Source: an uncultured Lachnospiraceae bacterium
Lineage (GTDB): Bacteria > Bacillota > Clostridia > Lachnospirales > Lachnospiraceae
Direction: 5' to 3'
NCBI GenBank assembly: GCA_934899185.1
Contig: CAKXYI010000009.1
Coordinates: 1-64,000, forward strand
Length of the DNA: 64,000 nucleotides
The translations under genes were made by a program, and so were the position numbers. Shown one piece after another: positions 1-9,058 of the stretch. Below the pieces are notes generated by a model. It was given only the letters and a program-made list of their open reading frames with translations. It was not told where the DNA came from and did not search any database. Within the stretch, counting starts at the first letter, position 1; the number at the start of each line of letters is the position of its first letter.

Positions 1-103
1 GATTAGATTCTATAGTACCATGCCAATCTTTTTATTTTTCAAAAGTTGGTGTCACATCATTGACTAATGTACAAAATTCATTGCTCCCTTAACATCGTAC
101 ATA

Positions 104-709
104 TTATGACAAAATGCGGCGAACTTTTTGTCGAATCCTCTGGATAGCGTTATCAATATTCTTTTCTGTCTTGTCCATCTTTATGGCAATCGTATGATAG
201 TCCAGTCCCTGTACCATGTAAAAAAAGACTTCCAACTCCATCTTGCTCAGATTTTTGATGATCTGTTCTACGATCTGTTCTGTCTTTTCCGCATCGATCC
301 ATACATTTTCCGGATTCTGCACTTCATCTGCTAAGATATTCTCGATGATCTGCCGGTTGGGGCTCTCCTCATCCTCCGAATCAAAAATCGACACATAGGA
401 ATTGAGCGGCTGGTTCTTCTTGCGGTCCGCCGCCTCAATCGCCTTATAGATCTGCCGGCTGATGCAAAGTCTGGCAAAATGTGAAAAACTCACTTGCATC
501 TGCGGGTCATAATCCTGAATCGCCTTGAAAAGACCGACCATGCCTTCCTGCACGACATCCTGTTCTTCACTGCCCTTGATAAAAAACTTTTTGCCGTAAG
601 CAGAAACCACTTTTTGATATTTTTGACACAGATGCTCCATAGCAGCAAAATCGCCTGCGCGATAAGCGGCTACTAAGGCTTCATCCGTCATCTCGTCATA
701 TCTGTCCAT
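104..709 (-). CDS. sigH: RNA polymerase sigma-H factor (stationary phase/sporulation)
   Basis: Sigma-70 family protein of 201 residues, the usual SigH length. Region 2 is seen at about residues 40-100 (EEQDVVQEGMVGLFKAI, then SFSHFARLCISRQI). The stretch ending in LNSYVSIF is typical of SigH, and a C-terminal region 4 helix-turn-helix follows (TEKNIDNAIQRIRQKVRR). In Firmicutes SigH drives early sporulation genes such as spo0A and spoIIA. It is the last gene of the ispF-cysE-cysS-mrnC-rlmB-sigH operon; its ribosome site GGGGAG overlaps the rlmB stop codon, so the two are probably translationally coupled. The cysS-mrnC-rlmB-sigH order is common in Clostridia. The 103 bases beyond the stop show no gene. 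Confidence 0.93.
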   Translation of the reverse strand: MDRYDEMTDEALVAAYRAGDFAAMEHLCQKYQKVVSAYGKKFFIKGSEEQDVVQEGMVGLFKAIQDYDPQMQVSFSHFARLCISRQIYKAIEAADRKKNQPLNSYVSIFDSEDEESPNRQIIENILADEVQNPENVWIDAEKTEQIVEQIIKNLSKMELEVFFYMVQGLDYHTIAIKMDKTEKNIDNAIQRIRQKVRRILS

Positions 710-717
710 GGGCTCCC

Positions 718-1467
718 CTATTTCTTCAAAAGTCGCTGCCGTACGATCTCATACGTCAGCACGCCTGTTGCCACAGAGACATTTAAGGAATCGATATCCC
801 CTTTCATCGGGATGGATGCCACGAAATCACAGTGCTTTTTCACGAGATCACTGACACCGCTTCCCTCATTGCCCATCACAAGACCGATCGGTCCTGTCAG
901 ATTCAGATCATACATGACACTTCCGCCCATATCTGCACAGACGAACCACATACCTTCCTGTTTAAGTGCCTCAATGGTCTGGGACAGATTTGTCACCTTT
1001 GCAACCGGTGTATAATTGATGGCTCCGGCACTTGCCTTTGCCACGGTTGCCGTCAGTCCGACCGCACGTCTTTTGGGGATGACCACGCCATGCGCGCCCG
1101 CCAGATTTGCCGTACGGATAATGGCACCCAGATTGTGAGGATCTTCCACATTATCCAAAAAGATCAAAAAAGGATCTTCGCCGGCAGTTTTTGCCTTTTG
1201 TAACATATCATCAATACTCGCATAGGTATAGGCCGCTGCATAAGCGATCACGCCCTGATGCTTTCCGGTCTCAGAGATCTGATCTAGGCGCTCCTTGGTC
1301 ACGTAAGAAATGATCGTGTCATGCTTTTTTGCCTCTCTGTGGATCGTCTTGATCGGTCCATCCATGCAGCCGTCCAAGAGAAACAATTTGTCTATGGTCT
1401 TGCCTGAGCGAAATGCCTCCAATACGGCATTTCTTCCCTCTATTGTAAGGCTTTGTGTCTCTTCCAT
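718..1467 (-). CDS. rlmB: 23S rRNA (guanosine-2'-O)-methyltransferase RlmB (SpoU family)
   Basis: A 249-residue SpoU-type (SPOUT, trefoil-knot) RNA 2'-O-methyltransferase. The N-terminal substrate-binding domain begins IEGRNAVLEAF. The knot motifs follow: DNVEDPHNLGAIIRTA, the glutamate-bearing MGNEGSGVS, and the C-terminal IPMKGDIDSLNVSVA. RlmB methylates the ribose of G2251 in the 23S P-loop using S-adenosylmethionine; the exact site cannot be proven from sequence because the TrmH/RlmB family is broad. The ATG at 1467 has AAAGGA upstream. It lies 17 bases after mrnC and 8 bases before sigH. Confidence 0.92.
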   Translation of the reverse strand: MEETQSLTIEGRNAVLEAFRSGKTIDKLFLLDGCMDGPIKTIHREAKKHDTIISYVTKERLDQISETGKHQGVIAYAAAYTYASIDDMLQKAKTAGEDPFLIFLDNVEDPHNLGAIIRTANLAGAHGVVIPKRRAVGLTATVAKASAGAINYTPVAKVTNLSQTIEALKQEGMWFVCADMGGSVMYDLNLTGPIGLVMGNEGSGVSDLVKKHCDFVASIPMKGDIDSLNVSVATGVLTYEIVRQRLLKK

Positions 1468-1484
1468 TCTTTGTCCTTTCCTGC

Positions 1485-1916
1485 TTATAGTAAATGACAG
1501 CGGTCCAGTCCGATACTGACCACTTCCATCATGCGCTCCATCTGATCGGTCAGATAGAGATATCCCATCAATGCCTCAAATCCCGTAGCACTGCGGTAAT
1601 CCGTCACCGTAGCATTCTTTGCCATGGTGTGTGACTTGGCATTACGCCCTCTGCGGTAAATATCCTTTTCCGTATCCGTCAGCACATCCATCAGTGCCTC
1701 TGCCATGATTGCCTGGGAATGCGCCTTGACAACATGGCTGGTCTTGTGATGCAACTGGTTGACCGGCGTATTGCCCCTTCCTACCACAATAGAGCGGATG
1801 ACCACGTCAAAGATTCCGTCCCCGATATAAGCCAGCGTCAGCGGCGAGTAGGTACGGATATCAACGTCAGCGATCGCAAATTTATCTTTGATCTCTTGAT
1901 TTAGGCTTTTTTCCAT
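1485..1916 (-). CDS. mrnC: Mini-ribonuclease III
   Basis: A 143-residue RNase III catalytic domain without the double-stranded RNA-binding domain, as in Mini-III. The RNase III signature is LAYIGDGIFDVVIRS near residue 28, where the acidic residues bind Mg2+. The second acidic patch is in the C-terminal ATGFEALMGYLYL. Mini-III matures 23S rRNA ends in Bacillus. Its start overlaps the end of cysS by 16 bases, with AAGGGG just upstream, so translation is coupled to cysS. The cysS-mrnC-rlmB order is conserved in Firmicutes and supports the call. Confidence 0.93.
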   Translation of the reverse strand: MEKSLNQEIKDKFAIADVDIRTYSPLTLAYIGDGIFDVVIRSIVVGRGNTPVNQLHHKTSHVVKAHSQAIMAEALMDVLTDTEKDIYRRGRNAKSHTMAKNATVTDYRSATGFEALMGYLYLTDQMERMMEVVSIGLDRCHLL

Positions 1917-3307
1917 TTTACCCCTTCTCTGGTATCTTCCAGTACAATGCCTTTTGCCAAAAGTTCGTCACGGATGGCATCTGCTCTGGCAAAATCACGG
2001 TTCTTTCTTGCCTGCTGACGTTCCTCAATCATTGCTTCAATGTCAGAATCCAACATTTCTTCCTTGGTCTCTACAATAATGCCGAGTACATTGCAAAGAG
2101 TCTTTAACTCGTCCAAAAGTGCCTGCACATATGCCCTGGAAGAAGATCCATCTACCTTCTGGTTGGCATATTTTACCAGTTCAAAAATAGAAGAGATCGC
2201 GTCTGCCGTGTTAAAATCATCTTCCATGGCAGCCTTGAACTTGTCTACATAGGTCTTTGCCTCTGCGACCTTTTCTTCCTCGCCACCTAAAAATGTCTCA
2301 GCCTCTGCGTGATCTGCTAAGAACTGCAGATTGGATGCTGCGGTACGGATACGTTCCAGACCATTTTTTGCTGCTTCCATCAGTTCAGCGCTGAAGTTGA
2401 GCGGGCTGCGGTAATGTGCCTGCAACATAAAGAAACGCAGAACCTGCAGGTCATATTTTTCACCGATCTCTCTTACAGTAAAGAAATTGCCCAGAGACTT
2501 GCTCATCTTTTTGTTGTCAATATTGAGGAAACCATTATGCATCCAATACTTAGAGAATTCTACGCCATTGGCTGCTTCACTCTGTGCGATCTCATTTTCA
2601 TGATGCGGAAAGATCAGATCTTCACCTCCAGCATGGATATCAATCTCATCGCCCAGATAATGCTTTGCCATAACAGAGCACTCGATATGCCAGCCCGGGC
2701 GGCCGTCGCACCAGGGAGACTCCCAGTATGGCTCGCCATCCTTTTTCGGTTTCCAGAGTACAAAGTCGAAATCATCTTCCTTTTCGTCTCCAACTACCTT
2801 GATGCTTCTGTGTCCCGCTTCCAAATCGTCCAGATTTTTATGGGAAAGTTTACCATAGTCGGCAAACTTGCGTGTGCGGTAATATACGGTTCCATCGGAC
2901 ACCACATAGGCATAGCCCTTGTCGATCAGGGTAGAAATCATCTGGATCATGCCCCCGATTTCCTCTGTTGCCAGCGGATGGGTCGTTGCCGGCATGACAT
3001 TCATGTCTGCCATGTCTTTTTTGCACTCTGCAATAAAGCGCTTTGACACTTCTTCTGCCGTAGAGCCTTCTTCGATTGCCTTTTTGATGATCTTGTCATC
3101 CACATCCGTAAAGTTGGAAACATAGTTGACATCATAACCGATAAACTCTAAATAACGGCGCACCGTGTCAAATACGATCATCGGTCTTGCATTACCGATA
3201 TGAATGTAATTGTAGACCGTCGGTCCGCAGACATACATACGTACTTTGCCCTCTTCGATCGGCACAAACTCTTCTTTTTTCTTTGATAATGTATTATAGA
3301 TCTTCAT
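1901..3307 (-). CDS. cysS: Cysteinyl-tRNA synthetase
   Basis: Class I aminoacyl-tRNA synthetase of 468 residues. The Rossmann-fold signature HIGN (YIHIGNARP) lies near residue 36, with the zinc-binding cysteine at CGPTVYN and further ligands at GWHIECSVMA and HHENE. The KMSKS loop is present as KKMSKSLGNFF, and the C-terminal DALR-type helical domain follows. It charges tRNA-Cys in the cytoplasm. cysE, which starts cysteine biosynthesis, lies immediately upstream in the same operon (18-base gap), so cysteine supply and use are co-transcribed. No T-box leader is seen directly upstream of cysS. Confidence 0.97.
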   Translation of the reverse strand: MKIYNTLSKKKEEFVPIEEGKVRMYVCGPTVYNYIHIGNARPMIVFDTVRRYLEFIGYDVNYVSNFTDVDDKIIKKAIEEGSTAEEVSKRFIAECKKDMADMNVMPATTHPLATEEIGGMIQMISTLIDKGYAYVVSDGTVYYRTRKFADYGKLSHKNLDDLEAGHRSIKVVGDEKEDDFDFVLWKPKKDGEPYWESPWCDGRPGWHIECSVMAKHYLGDEIDIHAGGEDLIFPHHENEIAQSEAANGVEFSKYWMHNGFLNIDNKKMSKSLGNFFTVREIGEKYDLQVLRFFMLQAHYRSPLNFSAELMEAAKNGLERIRTAASNLQFLADHAEAETFLGGEEEKVAEAKTYVDKFKAAMEDDFNTADAISSIFELVKYANQKVDGSSSRAYVQALLDELKTLCNVLGIIVETKEEMLDSDIEAMIEERQQARKNRDFARADAIRDELLAKGIVLEDTREGVKWKKA

Positions 3308-3325
3308 GAAATTCTCCTTATGTTC

Positions 3326-3982
3326 TTATTTCTTTAAACCGCGTATTTCATTTTCCAACTGCAATACACGGTTGACCAGTTCTGAGTTTTCCTGTTGTAA
3401 GACCTTGATGTCTTCCTGTACCGGATCCGGTAAATGGATCTGATCCATATCGCTGGTCGGCACCTTGACATTATTCTGCTTGACGATATGTCCCGGCACA
3501 CCAACCACGGTACAGTTGGGCGGTACTTCCTCGATCACAACACTCCCTGCACCGATCTTGGAATTTTTGCCTATGGTGAAGGAACCGATGACCTTGGCTC
3601 CGGCACTGACCATAACATTATCCTCCAGGGTTGGATGTCGCTTACCTGTCTCCTTACCGGTTCCGCCCAAGGTAACTCCCTGATATAAGGTGACATTGTC
3701 GCCAATGATCGTGGTCTCTCCGATGATGACACCTGTACCATGATCGATAAAAAATCCTTTGCCGATCGTTGCACCCGGATGGATCTCGATCCCGGTCCTT
3801 CTGGCGGCACGCTGGGAAATCCATCTTGCCCAGAAATAATGACCTTTCAGATACAACTTGTGCGCCCTACGGTAACTGATCATAACCTTAAAACTCGGAT
3901 ACAGGATTACTTCCATCGGACTTTTAATGGAAGGATCTCTCTCCTGAATGACCGCAAATTCTTCTTTTATATGTTTAAACAT
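3326..3982 (-). CDS. cysE: Serine O-acetyltransferase (EpsC/CysE type)
   Basis: Left-handed beta-helix acetyltransferase of 218 residues that makes O-acetylserine from serine and acetyl-CoA, the first step of cysteine synthesis. The N-terminal helical domain (MFKHIKEEF...RDPSIKS) is followed by hexapeptide repeats from TGIEIHPGATIGKGFFIDH to about residue 175, including GVTLGGTGKETGKRHPT. A coiled C-terminal tail follows (VLQQENSELVNRVLQLENEI). The ATG at 3982 is preferred over a TTG nine bases further upstream because GAGG lies 9 bases before it. It sits between ispF and cysS in one operon. Confidence 0.93.
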   Translation of the reverse strand: MFKHIKEEFAVIQERDPSIKSPMEVILYPSFKVMISYRRAHKLYLKGHYFWARWISQRAARRTGIEIHPGATIGKGFFIDHGTGVIIGETTIIGDNVTLYQGVTLGGTGKETGKRHPTLEDNVMVSAGAKVIGSFTIGKNSKIGAGSVVIEEVPPNCTVVGVPGHIVKQNNVKVPTSDMDQIHLPDPVQEDIKVLQQENSELVNRVLQLENEIRGLKK

Positions 3983-4011
3983 GACTAACAACCTCTTTGT
4001 CTATTCTCTTT

Positions 4012-4557
4012 TTAAAATTCTTTGCTACATCCCTGACAGGACGAACATCGATTTGCTGAATCAGCAACGGCTACGCTACTCTCATAAAAAGACTCCAACA
4101 AACAGACTGCCTGAGAAGAAATGCCTTCTTCTCTTCCGGTAAATCCCAAATGCTCCTCGGTCGTTGCTTTGATATTGACCTGATTCACAGAAATCCCAAG
4201 CACACTTGCTACATTTTCCTCCATCCGGCTAATGTAAGGCCGTAATTTCGGTTGCTGTGCAATCACCGTAGCATCGATATTGCCAACCACATAACCGTGA
4301 TCTGCGATCAAAGCACCTACATGTTCCAATAACTTCATAGATGAGATCCCACGATAGGCCTCATCCGTATCCGGGAAATGCTTACCGATATCTCCCAGTC
4401 CTGCCGCGCCAAGGATGGCATCCATGATCGCATGCAAAAGCACATCAGCATCCGAATGTCCCAATAAACCAAGCGTATGCGGTACCTCTACGCCACCTAA
4501 GATCAACTTGCGACCTTCCACTAATTTATGCACATCATAACCTGTTCCAATCCGCAT
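4012..4557 (-). CDS. ispF: 2-C-methyl-D-erythritol 2,4-cyclodiphosphate synthase
   Basis: IspF of the non-mevalonate (MEP) isoprenoid pathway. The metal ligands are visible in the N-terminal GYDVH (Asp8, His10) and in [13 protein letters not shown] (His42). The C-terminal [19 protein letters not shown] motif is complete. At 181 residues it is about 20 longer than most IspF proteins. The extra tail carries three cysteines in CSSCQGC, a possible metal- or redox-sensitive appendix of unknown role. The ribosome site AGGAGGG precedes the ATG. It is the first gene of the operon that ends with sigH. Confidence 0.94.
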   Translation of the reverse strand: MRIGTGYDVHKLVEGRKLILGGVEVPHTLGLLGHSDADVLLHAIMDAILGAAGLGDIGKHFPDTDEAYRGISSMKLLEHVGALIADHGYVVGNIDATVIAQQPKLRPYISRMEENVASVLGISVNQVNIKATTEEHLGFTGREEGISSQAVCLLESFYESSVAVADSANRCSSCQGCSKEF

Positions 4558-4631
4558 AGGTCTTTCCCTCCTATTCTACGGTCTTTATCAGTAAAATATA
4601 ACATGATCTTCAAAATCAAAAGCCATCCTAT

Positions 4632-4661
4632 ATGATACCATATCCACAAGTTGGTTTTCAA
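4632..4661 (-). promoter_or_regulatory. Candidate sigma-A promoter of the ispF-...-sigH operon
   Basis: On the minus strand TTGAAA (4656-4661) is separated by 18 bases from TATCAT (4632-4637); each hexamer is 5/6 to consensus. It lies just after the tRNA terminator and about 75 bases before the ispF start. It is the only good promoter seen in this gap. Confidence 0.5.
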
Positions 4662-4695
4662 TAAAAAAGCCTCAATCCATAGGATCAAGGCTTTT
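4662..4695 (-). terminator. Intrinsic terminator of the tRNA-Val/tRNA-Met unit
   Basis: A 12-bp stem (arms 4682-4693 and 4667-4678, all paired if G-U is allowed) with a 3-base loop, followed on the minus strand by a T-run. It begins eleven bases after the tRNA-Met 3' end. Confidence 0.85.
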
Positions 4696-4703
4696 ATTTG
4701 CAG

Positions 4704-4777
4704 TAGCGAGGGAGAGACTCGAACTCTCAACCTCCCGGGTATGAACCGGACGCTCTAGCCAGTTGAGCCACCTCGCC
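4704..4777 (-). tRNA. tRNA-Met (CAU), elongator type
   Basis: A cloverleaf can be drawn on the minus strand. The acceptor stem GGCGAGG pairs with CCTCGCT (G-U at pair 1-72), there is a D-stem GCTC/GAGC, and the anticodon loop TTCATAC gives anticodon CAU. The T-arm has GTTCGAGTC. The 1-72 G-U pair and overall sequence resemble the Bacillus elongator tRNA-Met. An isoleucine tRNA read through lysidine modification cannot be fully excluded. The CCA end is not encoded (CTG follows the discriminator A). Confidence 0.93.
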
Positions 4778-4794
4778 ATATTTAAGTGTTGGAA

Positions 4795-4867
4795 TGGGAC
4801 CTATAGGGCTCGAACCTATGACCCTCTGCTTGTAAGGCAGATGCTCTCCCAGCTGAGCTAAGATCCC
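4795..4867 (-). tRNA. tRNA-Val (UAC)
   Basis: The minus-strand cloverleaf has acceptor GGGATCT/AGGTCCC (one T-G pair), D-stem GCTC/GAGC, anticodon stem TCTGC/GCAGA and loop CTTACAA with anticodon UAC. The T-loop GTTCGAGCC is present and CCA is not encoded. It is transcribed just before tRNA-Met. Confidence 0.95.
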
Positions 4868-4898
4868 ATTTCATTGCCGCTTGTCGCGACCGAGATTA

Positions 4899-4927
4899 AA
4901 TATACTATACTTGCACCCTTTCGTCAA
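4899..4927 (-). promoter_or_regulatory. Promoter of the tRNA-Val/tRNA-Met unit
   Basis: On the minus strand TTGACG (4922-4927), 17-base spacer, TATATT (4899-4904). The predicted start is about 25 bases before tRNA-Val. metH ends about 45 bases upstream with no obvious terminator between, so some read-through is possible. Confidence 0.8.
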
Positions 4928-4973
4928 CACTTTTTTAGAAATTTTTTCAATTTTTTTATTTTTCAAACTTTTT

Positions 4974-7400
4974 CTACAATTTGGTCTGGATGAGGAAATC
5001 TACCAGTTTGACACATTCTGACGCATCCTTGGAATAACCATCTGCTCCAATCTCCTCCGCAAAACTCTCCGTGATGCAGGCACCGCCAATGATGATCTTG
5101 GCTGTGCAACCGACACGCTTTGCCTCGTCAACCACATCTTTCATACGCATCATGGTCGTTGTCATAAGTGCGGACAGACCAATGATCTCTGCATGTTCCT
5201 CCACTGCCTTGTGTACGATTTTCTCTGCCGGCACATCCTTTCCCATGTCAAAGACACGGTAACCATAGTTCTTGAGCATGAGCACGACCAGATTTTTTCC
5301 AATATCGTGAATATCTCCCTCTACGGTCGCAATGATAACGGTCGCCTTAGCCTCATCCTTTTTGCCTGCCAGAAGCAGGGGTTCCAAATACTCCATGGCT
5401 TCTTTCATAGCATTGGCTCCCGCGATCAGTTGTGGCAGGAAATACTTTTTGTTATCGTAATACTCTCCCACCTGATTGATGCCCGGGATCAGATATTTTT
5501 CGATCACAGCCGACGGCTCCTCACCCGCTTCCACCTCTTTTTTTACTTCCCCGATGATGGATTCCTTGTCACCCTTTACCACACAGTCAAAGATTGGATG
5601 ATGGGCTTCTTCTTTCGTCTGACTGTCTGCCTTGACATCCTTGGAGCCAACCATCTTCATGGCTGTCGTAGGTACTGTCCCTAAGTAGCGCTCTGATGCC
5701 CATTCCTTGCCCAGCAAAAGATCCGTAGCCAGTGCCGTATACATAAGAAGTTCCTGTGACGGATTGGCGATTGCCATAGTCAGTCCCTTGGACAGAGCCA
5801 CATTCAAAAATGCCGTATTGACAAAGATACGCTGTGGCATACCAAAAGAAATATTGGAAAGTCCACAGATGGTAGGCAGATGCAGGGTATCCTTGCAATA
5901 AGAAATCGTCTCAAAACACTCCAAAGCCGCCGACGGATTGGCACCTACGGTCGCCACCAGGACATCAACTACCGCGTCGTTATCCTGCAATCCGATCGCA
6001 CGCGCCGCCTCTAAGACAGTAGCGATATGCCCTTTCTTTTCGTCCAGATTCTTTGGTAGTCCCACCTGTGAAAGCGGAAGCAGAACAAACATGGCTCCGT
6101 ACTTTTTGGCGATCGGCAAAAGTTCTTTCATTTTTTCTTCTTCGCAGGAAATGGAATTGATAAGGGCACGTCCCGGATAGATACGAAGGGCTGCCTCCAT
6201 GACATCCACATAGGAAGTATCGATGGAAAGCGGCAGATCCACCGTTGATGTCACCTCATAGATGGCATCCAGCATGGTCGCTTTTTCATCGATACCGTTG
6301 GTTCCCATATTGACATCCAGAATGGCTGCTCCCGCAATCTCCTGATCTCTGGCAAACTGTCGCACCATCTGCATACTGCCTGACCGCAGTTCTTCCTGCA
6401 ATGCCTTTTTTCCGGTCGGGTTGATACGCTCTCCCACAACCTTAAAACCACCGTCCAGCGTCACTTCCACAAAGCCACGCTCCGAAGTCAGCACCGGTCG
6501 GTTCTTCTTTTGGATTGGTTCTATTTTCTTGTCACGCATACGATCTGCCAGTGCCTTGATATGATCCGGTCTGGTACCACAGCAACCGCCCACAACCGAT
6601 GCTCCGGCATCTACTAATTGCTCACAGGCATCCGCAAACTCCTCCGGTGTCATCTTATAGACAGTCTCTCCGTTTTCCAGTTCCGGCATGCCGGCATTGG
6701 GCTTGACCAAAATCGGGATATCTGCATAAGGAAGCATAGCCTTTACCAAAGGGATCATGGCAAGCGGACCTGTCGAACAGTTCACTCCGACAATGTCCGC
6801 TCCCATATGCTCCAAAACGACCATAGCAATCTCCGGTGACGTACCATATAAGGTCCTGCCATCCTCGTTGTAGGTCAGAGAGATCATGACCGGCAGGTCA
6901 CAGGTCTCCTTAACTGCCAGAAGTGCCGCACGGCACTCCTGTAAACTCATCATAGTCTCAATGACAAAAAGATCGACACCTTCCTTTAAGATGGCGTGAA
7001 CCTGCTCCTTATAGACATCCACAAGATCTTCAAACATGAGATCTCCGACCGGATACAACTGTCTGCCTGTCATAGTAAGGTCTCCGGCAACAAATGCCTT
7101 GTCCCCGGCTGCCTCCCGGCTATAACGCACCATAGTGCGGTTTAATTCTTCCAGCCGGTCTTCCATCCCATATTCTGCCAACTTGATCCGATTGGCAGTA
7201 AAGGTCGGTGCATACAGGATCTGTGTCCCGGCTTCTACATATGCTTTTTGCAAGGAGACAATGGCATCCTTATGATGATAGATCCAGTCCTCCGGGCAGA
7301 CCCCCATAGGCATGCCCTTTGTCATCAGGTTTGATCCCGTCGCACCATCTAATATGATCGGTCCTTTTTGAAAAAGATCTCGTAATGCCTGCTTTGTCAT
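4974..7400 (-). CDS. metH: Cobalamin-dependent methionine synthase, without reactivation domain
   Basis: An 808-residue MetH. The homocysteine-binding barrel covers about residues 1-290, with zinc cysteines in VGVNCSTG (Cys208) and GGCCGT (Cys273/274). The pterin (methyl-tetrahydrofolate) barrel runs from about 315 to 590 (VVGERINPTGK, DVNMGTNG). The cobalamin cap and binding domains follow to the C-terminus, with GDIHDIGKNLV at 695-705 where His698 is the lower cobalt ligand. The S-adenosylmethionine-dependent reactivation domain of the roughly 1200-residue enzyme is absent; in Clostridia it is usually a separate protein, not seen here. It methylates homocysteine to methionine. The gene starts 20 bases after a chemoreceptor gene and no S-box riboswitch is seen. 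Confidence 0.95.
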   Translation of the reverse strand: MTKQALRDLFQKGPIILDGATGSNLMTKGMPMGVCPEDWIYHHKDAIVSLQKAYVEAGTQILYAPTFTANRIKLAEYGMEDRLEELNRTMVRYSREAAGDKAFVAGDLTMTGRQLYPVGDLMFEDLVDVYKEQVHAILKEGVDLFVIETMMSLQECRAALLAVKETCDLPVMISLTYNEDGRTLYGTSPEIAMVVLEHMGADIVGVNCSTGPLAMIPLVKAMLPYADIPILVKPNAGMPELENGETVYKMTPEEFADACEQLVDAGASVVGGCCGTRPDHIKALADRMRDKKIEPIQKKNRPVLTSERGFVEVTLDGGFKVVGERINPTGKKALQEELRSGSMQMVRQFARDQEIAGAAILDVNMGTNGIDEKATMLDAIYEVTSTVDLPLSIDTSYVDVMEAALRIYPGRALINSISCEEEKMKELLPIAKKYGAMFVLLPLSQVGLPKNLDEKKGHIATVLEAARAIGLQDNDAVVDVLVATVGANPSAALECFETISYCKDTLHLPTICGLSNISFGMPQRIFVNTAFLNVALSKGLTMAIANPSQELLMYTALATDLLLGKEWASERYLGTVPTTAMKMVGSKDVKADSQTKEEAHHPIFDCVVKGDKESIIGEVKKEVEAGEEPSAVIEKYLIPGINQVGEYYDNKKYFLPQLIAGANAMKEAMEYLEPLLLAGKKDEAKATVIIATVEGDIHDIGKNLVVLMLKNYGYRVFDMGKDVPAEKIVHKAVEEHAEIIGLSALMTTTMMRMKDVVDEAKRVGCTAKIIIGGACITESFAEEIGADGYSKDASECVKLVDFLIQTKL

Positions 7401-7420
7401 TTTTATTTTGGCCTCTTCAT

Positions 7421-8923
7421 TTATTCTGTCATTATGATATCGTTTTCCTGCTCTACCATTTCTTTCAGGTTTTCTGAAATATGGAAAATCTGGTTCAACT
7501 GGTCATTCAGGGTCTCAAGATCTGCTACACTCTGTCCAAAGACGGTCGTACAACTTTCAGAAGATGCTGCAACCTCCTCACTGGTCGCGGACAGATCTGT
7601 GATACTATCATTGATCTGGCTATTTGCTGTCAGAATGTCATTGACCTCGCCACTCAAACTCTGAATTTCTGTGTAAGCCTCCTGCATCTTATCTTCGATC
7701 AACTTGAAGTTTTCCGATGTAGTCGCGATCATCTGATTCTGCTTTTCTACGGATTCGGTAGACTTACGCATGTTCTCGGATGCCTGTCCTACGTTGATCG
7801 TAAGTTTCTCGATAATATCAGTGATCTTTCCGGTGGATTCCTTGGTTTCCTCAGAAAGCGTCCGAATCTCATCTGCGACGACCGCAAAGCCCTTTCCTGC
7901 GTCTCCTGCTCTTGCTGCCTCAATGGAAGCATTGAGTGCCAAAAGATTGGTCTGGTCGGAAATGCTTAAGATGGTTGCAACGATCTCCTCAACTTCCTTG
8001 ATGCGGTTGTTGAGTTCATCTGTCGTATCCCTTGTCTGACGGTTGATCTCTGCGGTGCCGATCGCCTGCTCACGAAGTTCATCGATCAACTGGGCACCAT
8101 TTCTGACCGTCGTCGTCGATACCTCTACGGCTTCCTTCATAAGATCTGTGCCGTTTCCAGCATTCTCCAGACTAGTCTGGATATCACTGGTCATCATGGT
8201 CTGACGCTCGATTGCCTGAGCCGTAGACTTGACACCAAGAGAAATCTCCTTGACGGATCCATTGCTGGTCTCCATGCTCTCTGTTAAACGTTCTGCCTTT
8301 TCTTTTGCCTGTTCAAACATGTGTACCAGGTCGTCAGAAAGACGGATAATATTCTCTGCGATCGTCTGCTGTTCCTTGGCACGGCGTTCTACTTCTTCCT
8401 TGTCCTGCGTATGATGATCCTGCATCATCTTTACGACAATATAAGCAACAACCGTCGTTGCCACAGCAAAGATCAACTGGGTAAAACTATCTGAAAACAG
8501 AGACTCGCTCTGATAGATCATCTTGCACTGCAATACCTTGATAGCATTGACCAAACTAAAAGCAACACCCCCAGCCAAAATCCACTTTGGATGCATATAA
8601 ACCGCCATGGAGAATAAGATCAGGTACATAAAAGCATACATGCCAATACTTCGCACTGAAAGAATATAGACCGCATATACCACGATCAATGTTACCATAA
8701 AAATCTTTTCAAAGCGTTCATCTGCCTTATTCTTATTATATACAATAATCATAAGTACCAAAGCCACTGCACAGACTACTGTTCGCACTATCGCATTCGG
8801 GATCATCGTGTCTGCCTGCGTGAAACTAAGCAATGCCAACAGGAGTTCGATCCCTGTAATAATGGCCGCAACCGTGAACGCCACTCGGTTCTTTTCTTTC
8901 ATTTGCTTTTGTATAAGTTCCAT
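7421..8923 (-). CDS. Methyl-accepting chemotaxis protein with polytopic membrane N-terminus
   Basis: A 500-residue chemoreceptor. The first about 170 residues hold roughly six hydrophobic segments ([43 protein letters not shown], and so on) and no external ligand-binding domain. A helical linker leads to the signalling hairpin with the conserved tip [34 protein letters not shown] at about 320-350. Methylation-helix segments lie on either side. A receptor of this form may sense a membrane or redox state, which is inference. It is placed head-to-tail 20 bases before metH, an unusual pairing. A possible -10 (TATAAA on the minus strand) lies about 55 bases upstream of the ATG. Confidence 0.9.
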   Translation of the reverse strand: MELIQKQMKEKNRVAFTVAAIITGIELLLALLSFTQADTMIPNAIVRTVVCAVALVLMIIVYNKNKADERFEKIFMVTLIVVYAVYILSVRSIGMYAFMYLILFSMAVYMHPKWILAGGVAFSLVNAIKVLQCKMIYQSESLFSDSFTQLIFAVATTVVAYIVVKMMQDHHTQDKEEVERRAKEQQTIAENIIRLSDDLVHMFEQAKEKAERLTESMETSNGSVKEISLGVKSTAQAIERQTMMTSDIQTSLENAGNGTDLMKEAVEVSTTTVRNGAQLIDELREQAIGTAEINRQTRDTTDELNNRIKEVEEIVATILSISDQTNLLALNASIEAARAGDAGKGFAVVADEIRTLSEETKESTGKITDIIEKLTINVGQASENMRKSTESVEKQNQMIATTSENFKLIEDKMQEAYTEIQSLSGEVNDILTANSQINDSITDLSATSEEVAASSESCTTVFGQSVADLETLNDQLNQIFHISENLKEMVEQENDIIMTE

Positions 8924-9058
8924 AATAACCCGCCCTCTCTCTTACATTTATTTCTCATTTCTGCGTTTTTATACAACGAACCACAAAATATTGATAAGAA
9001 AAGTCTAACACACGCGCTAGGATTTGTCATCCCTAATTATGACACAGGGCGACATTTT

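Noticed and set aside
1..103. Start of the window beyond sigH
   Set aside because: No gene, RNA or clear terminator could be supported in this short stretch.
4521..4730. Small frame spanning the ispF start and the tRNA terminator
   Set aside because: It overlaps the ispF start, the operon promoter and a terminator, and resembles no protein.
8924..9058. TGTCAT-8-ATGACA inverted repeat between the ABC exporter and the chemoreceptor
   Set aside because: It could be an operator or weak terminator, but it has no T-run and is not at a recognisable promoter, so no function is assigned.
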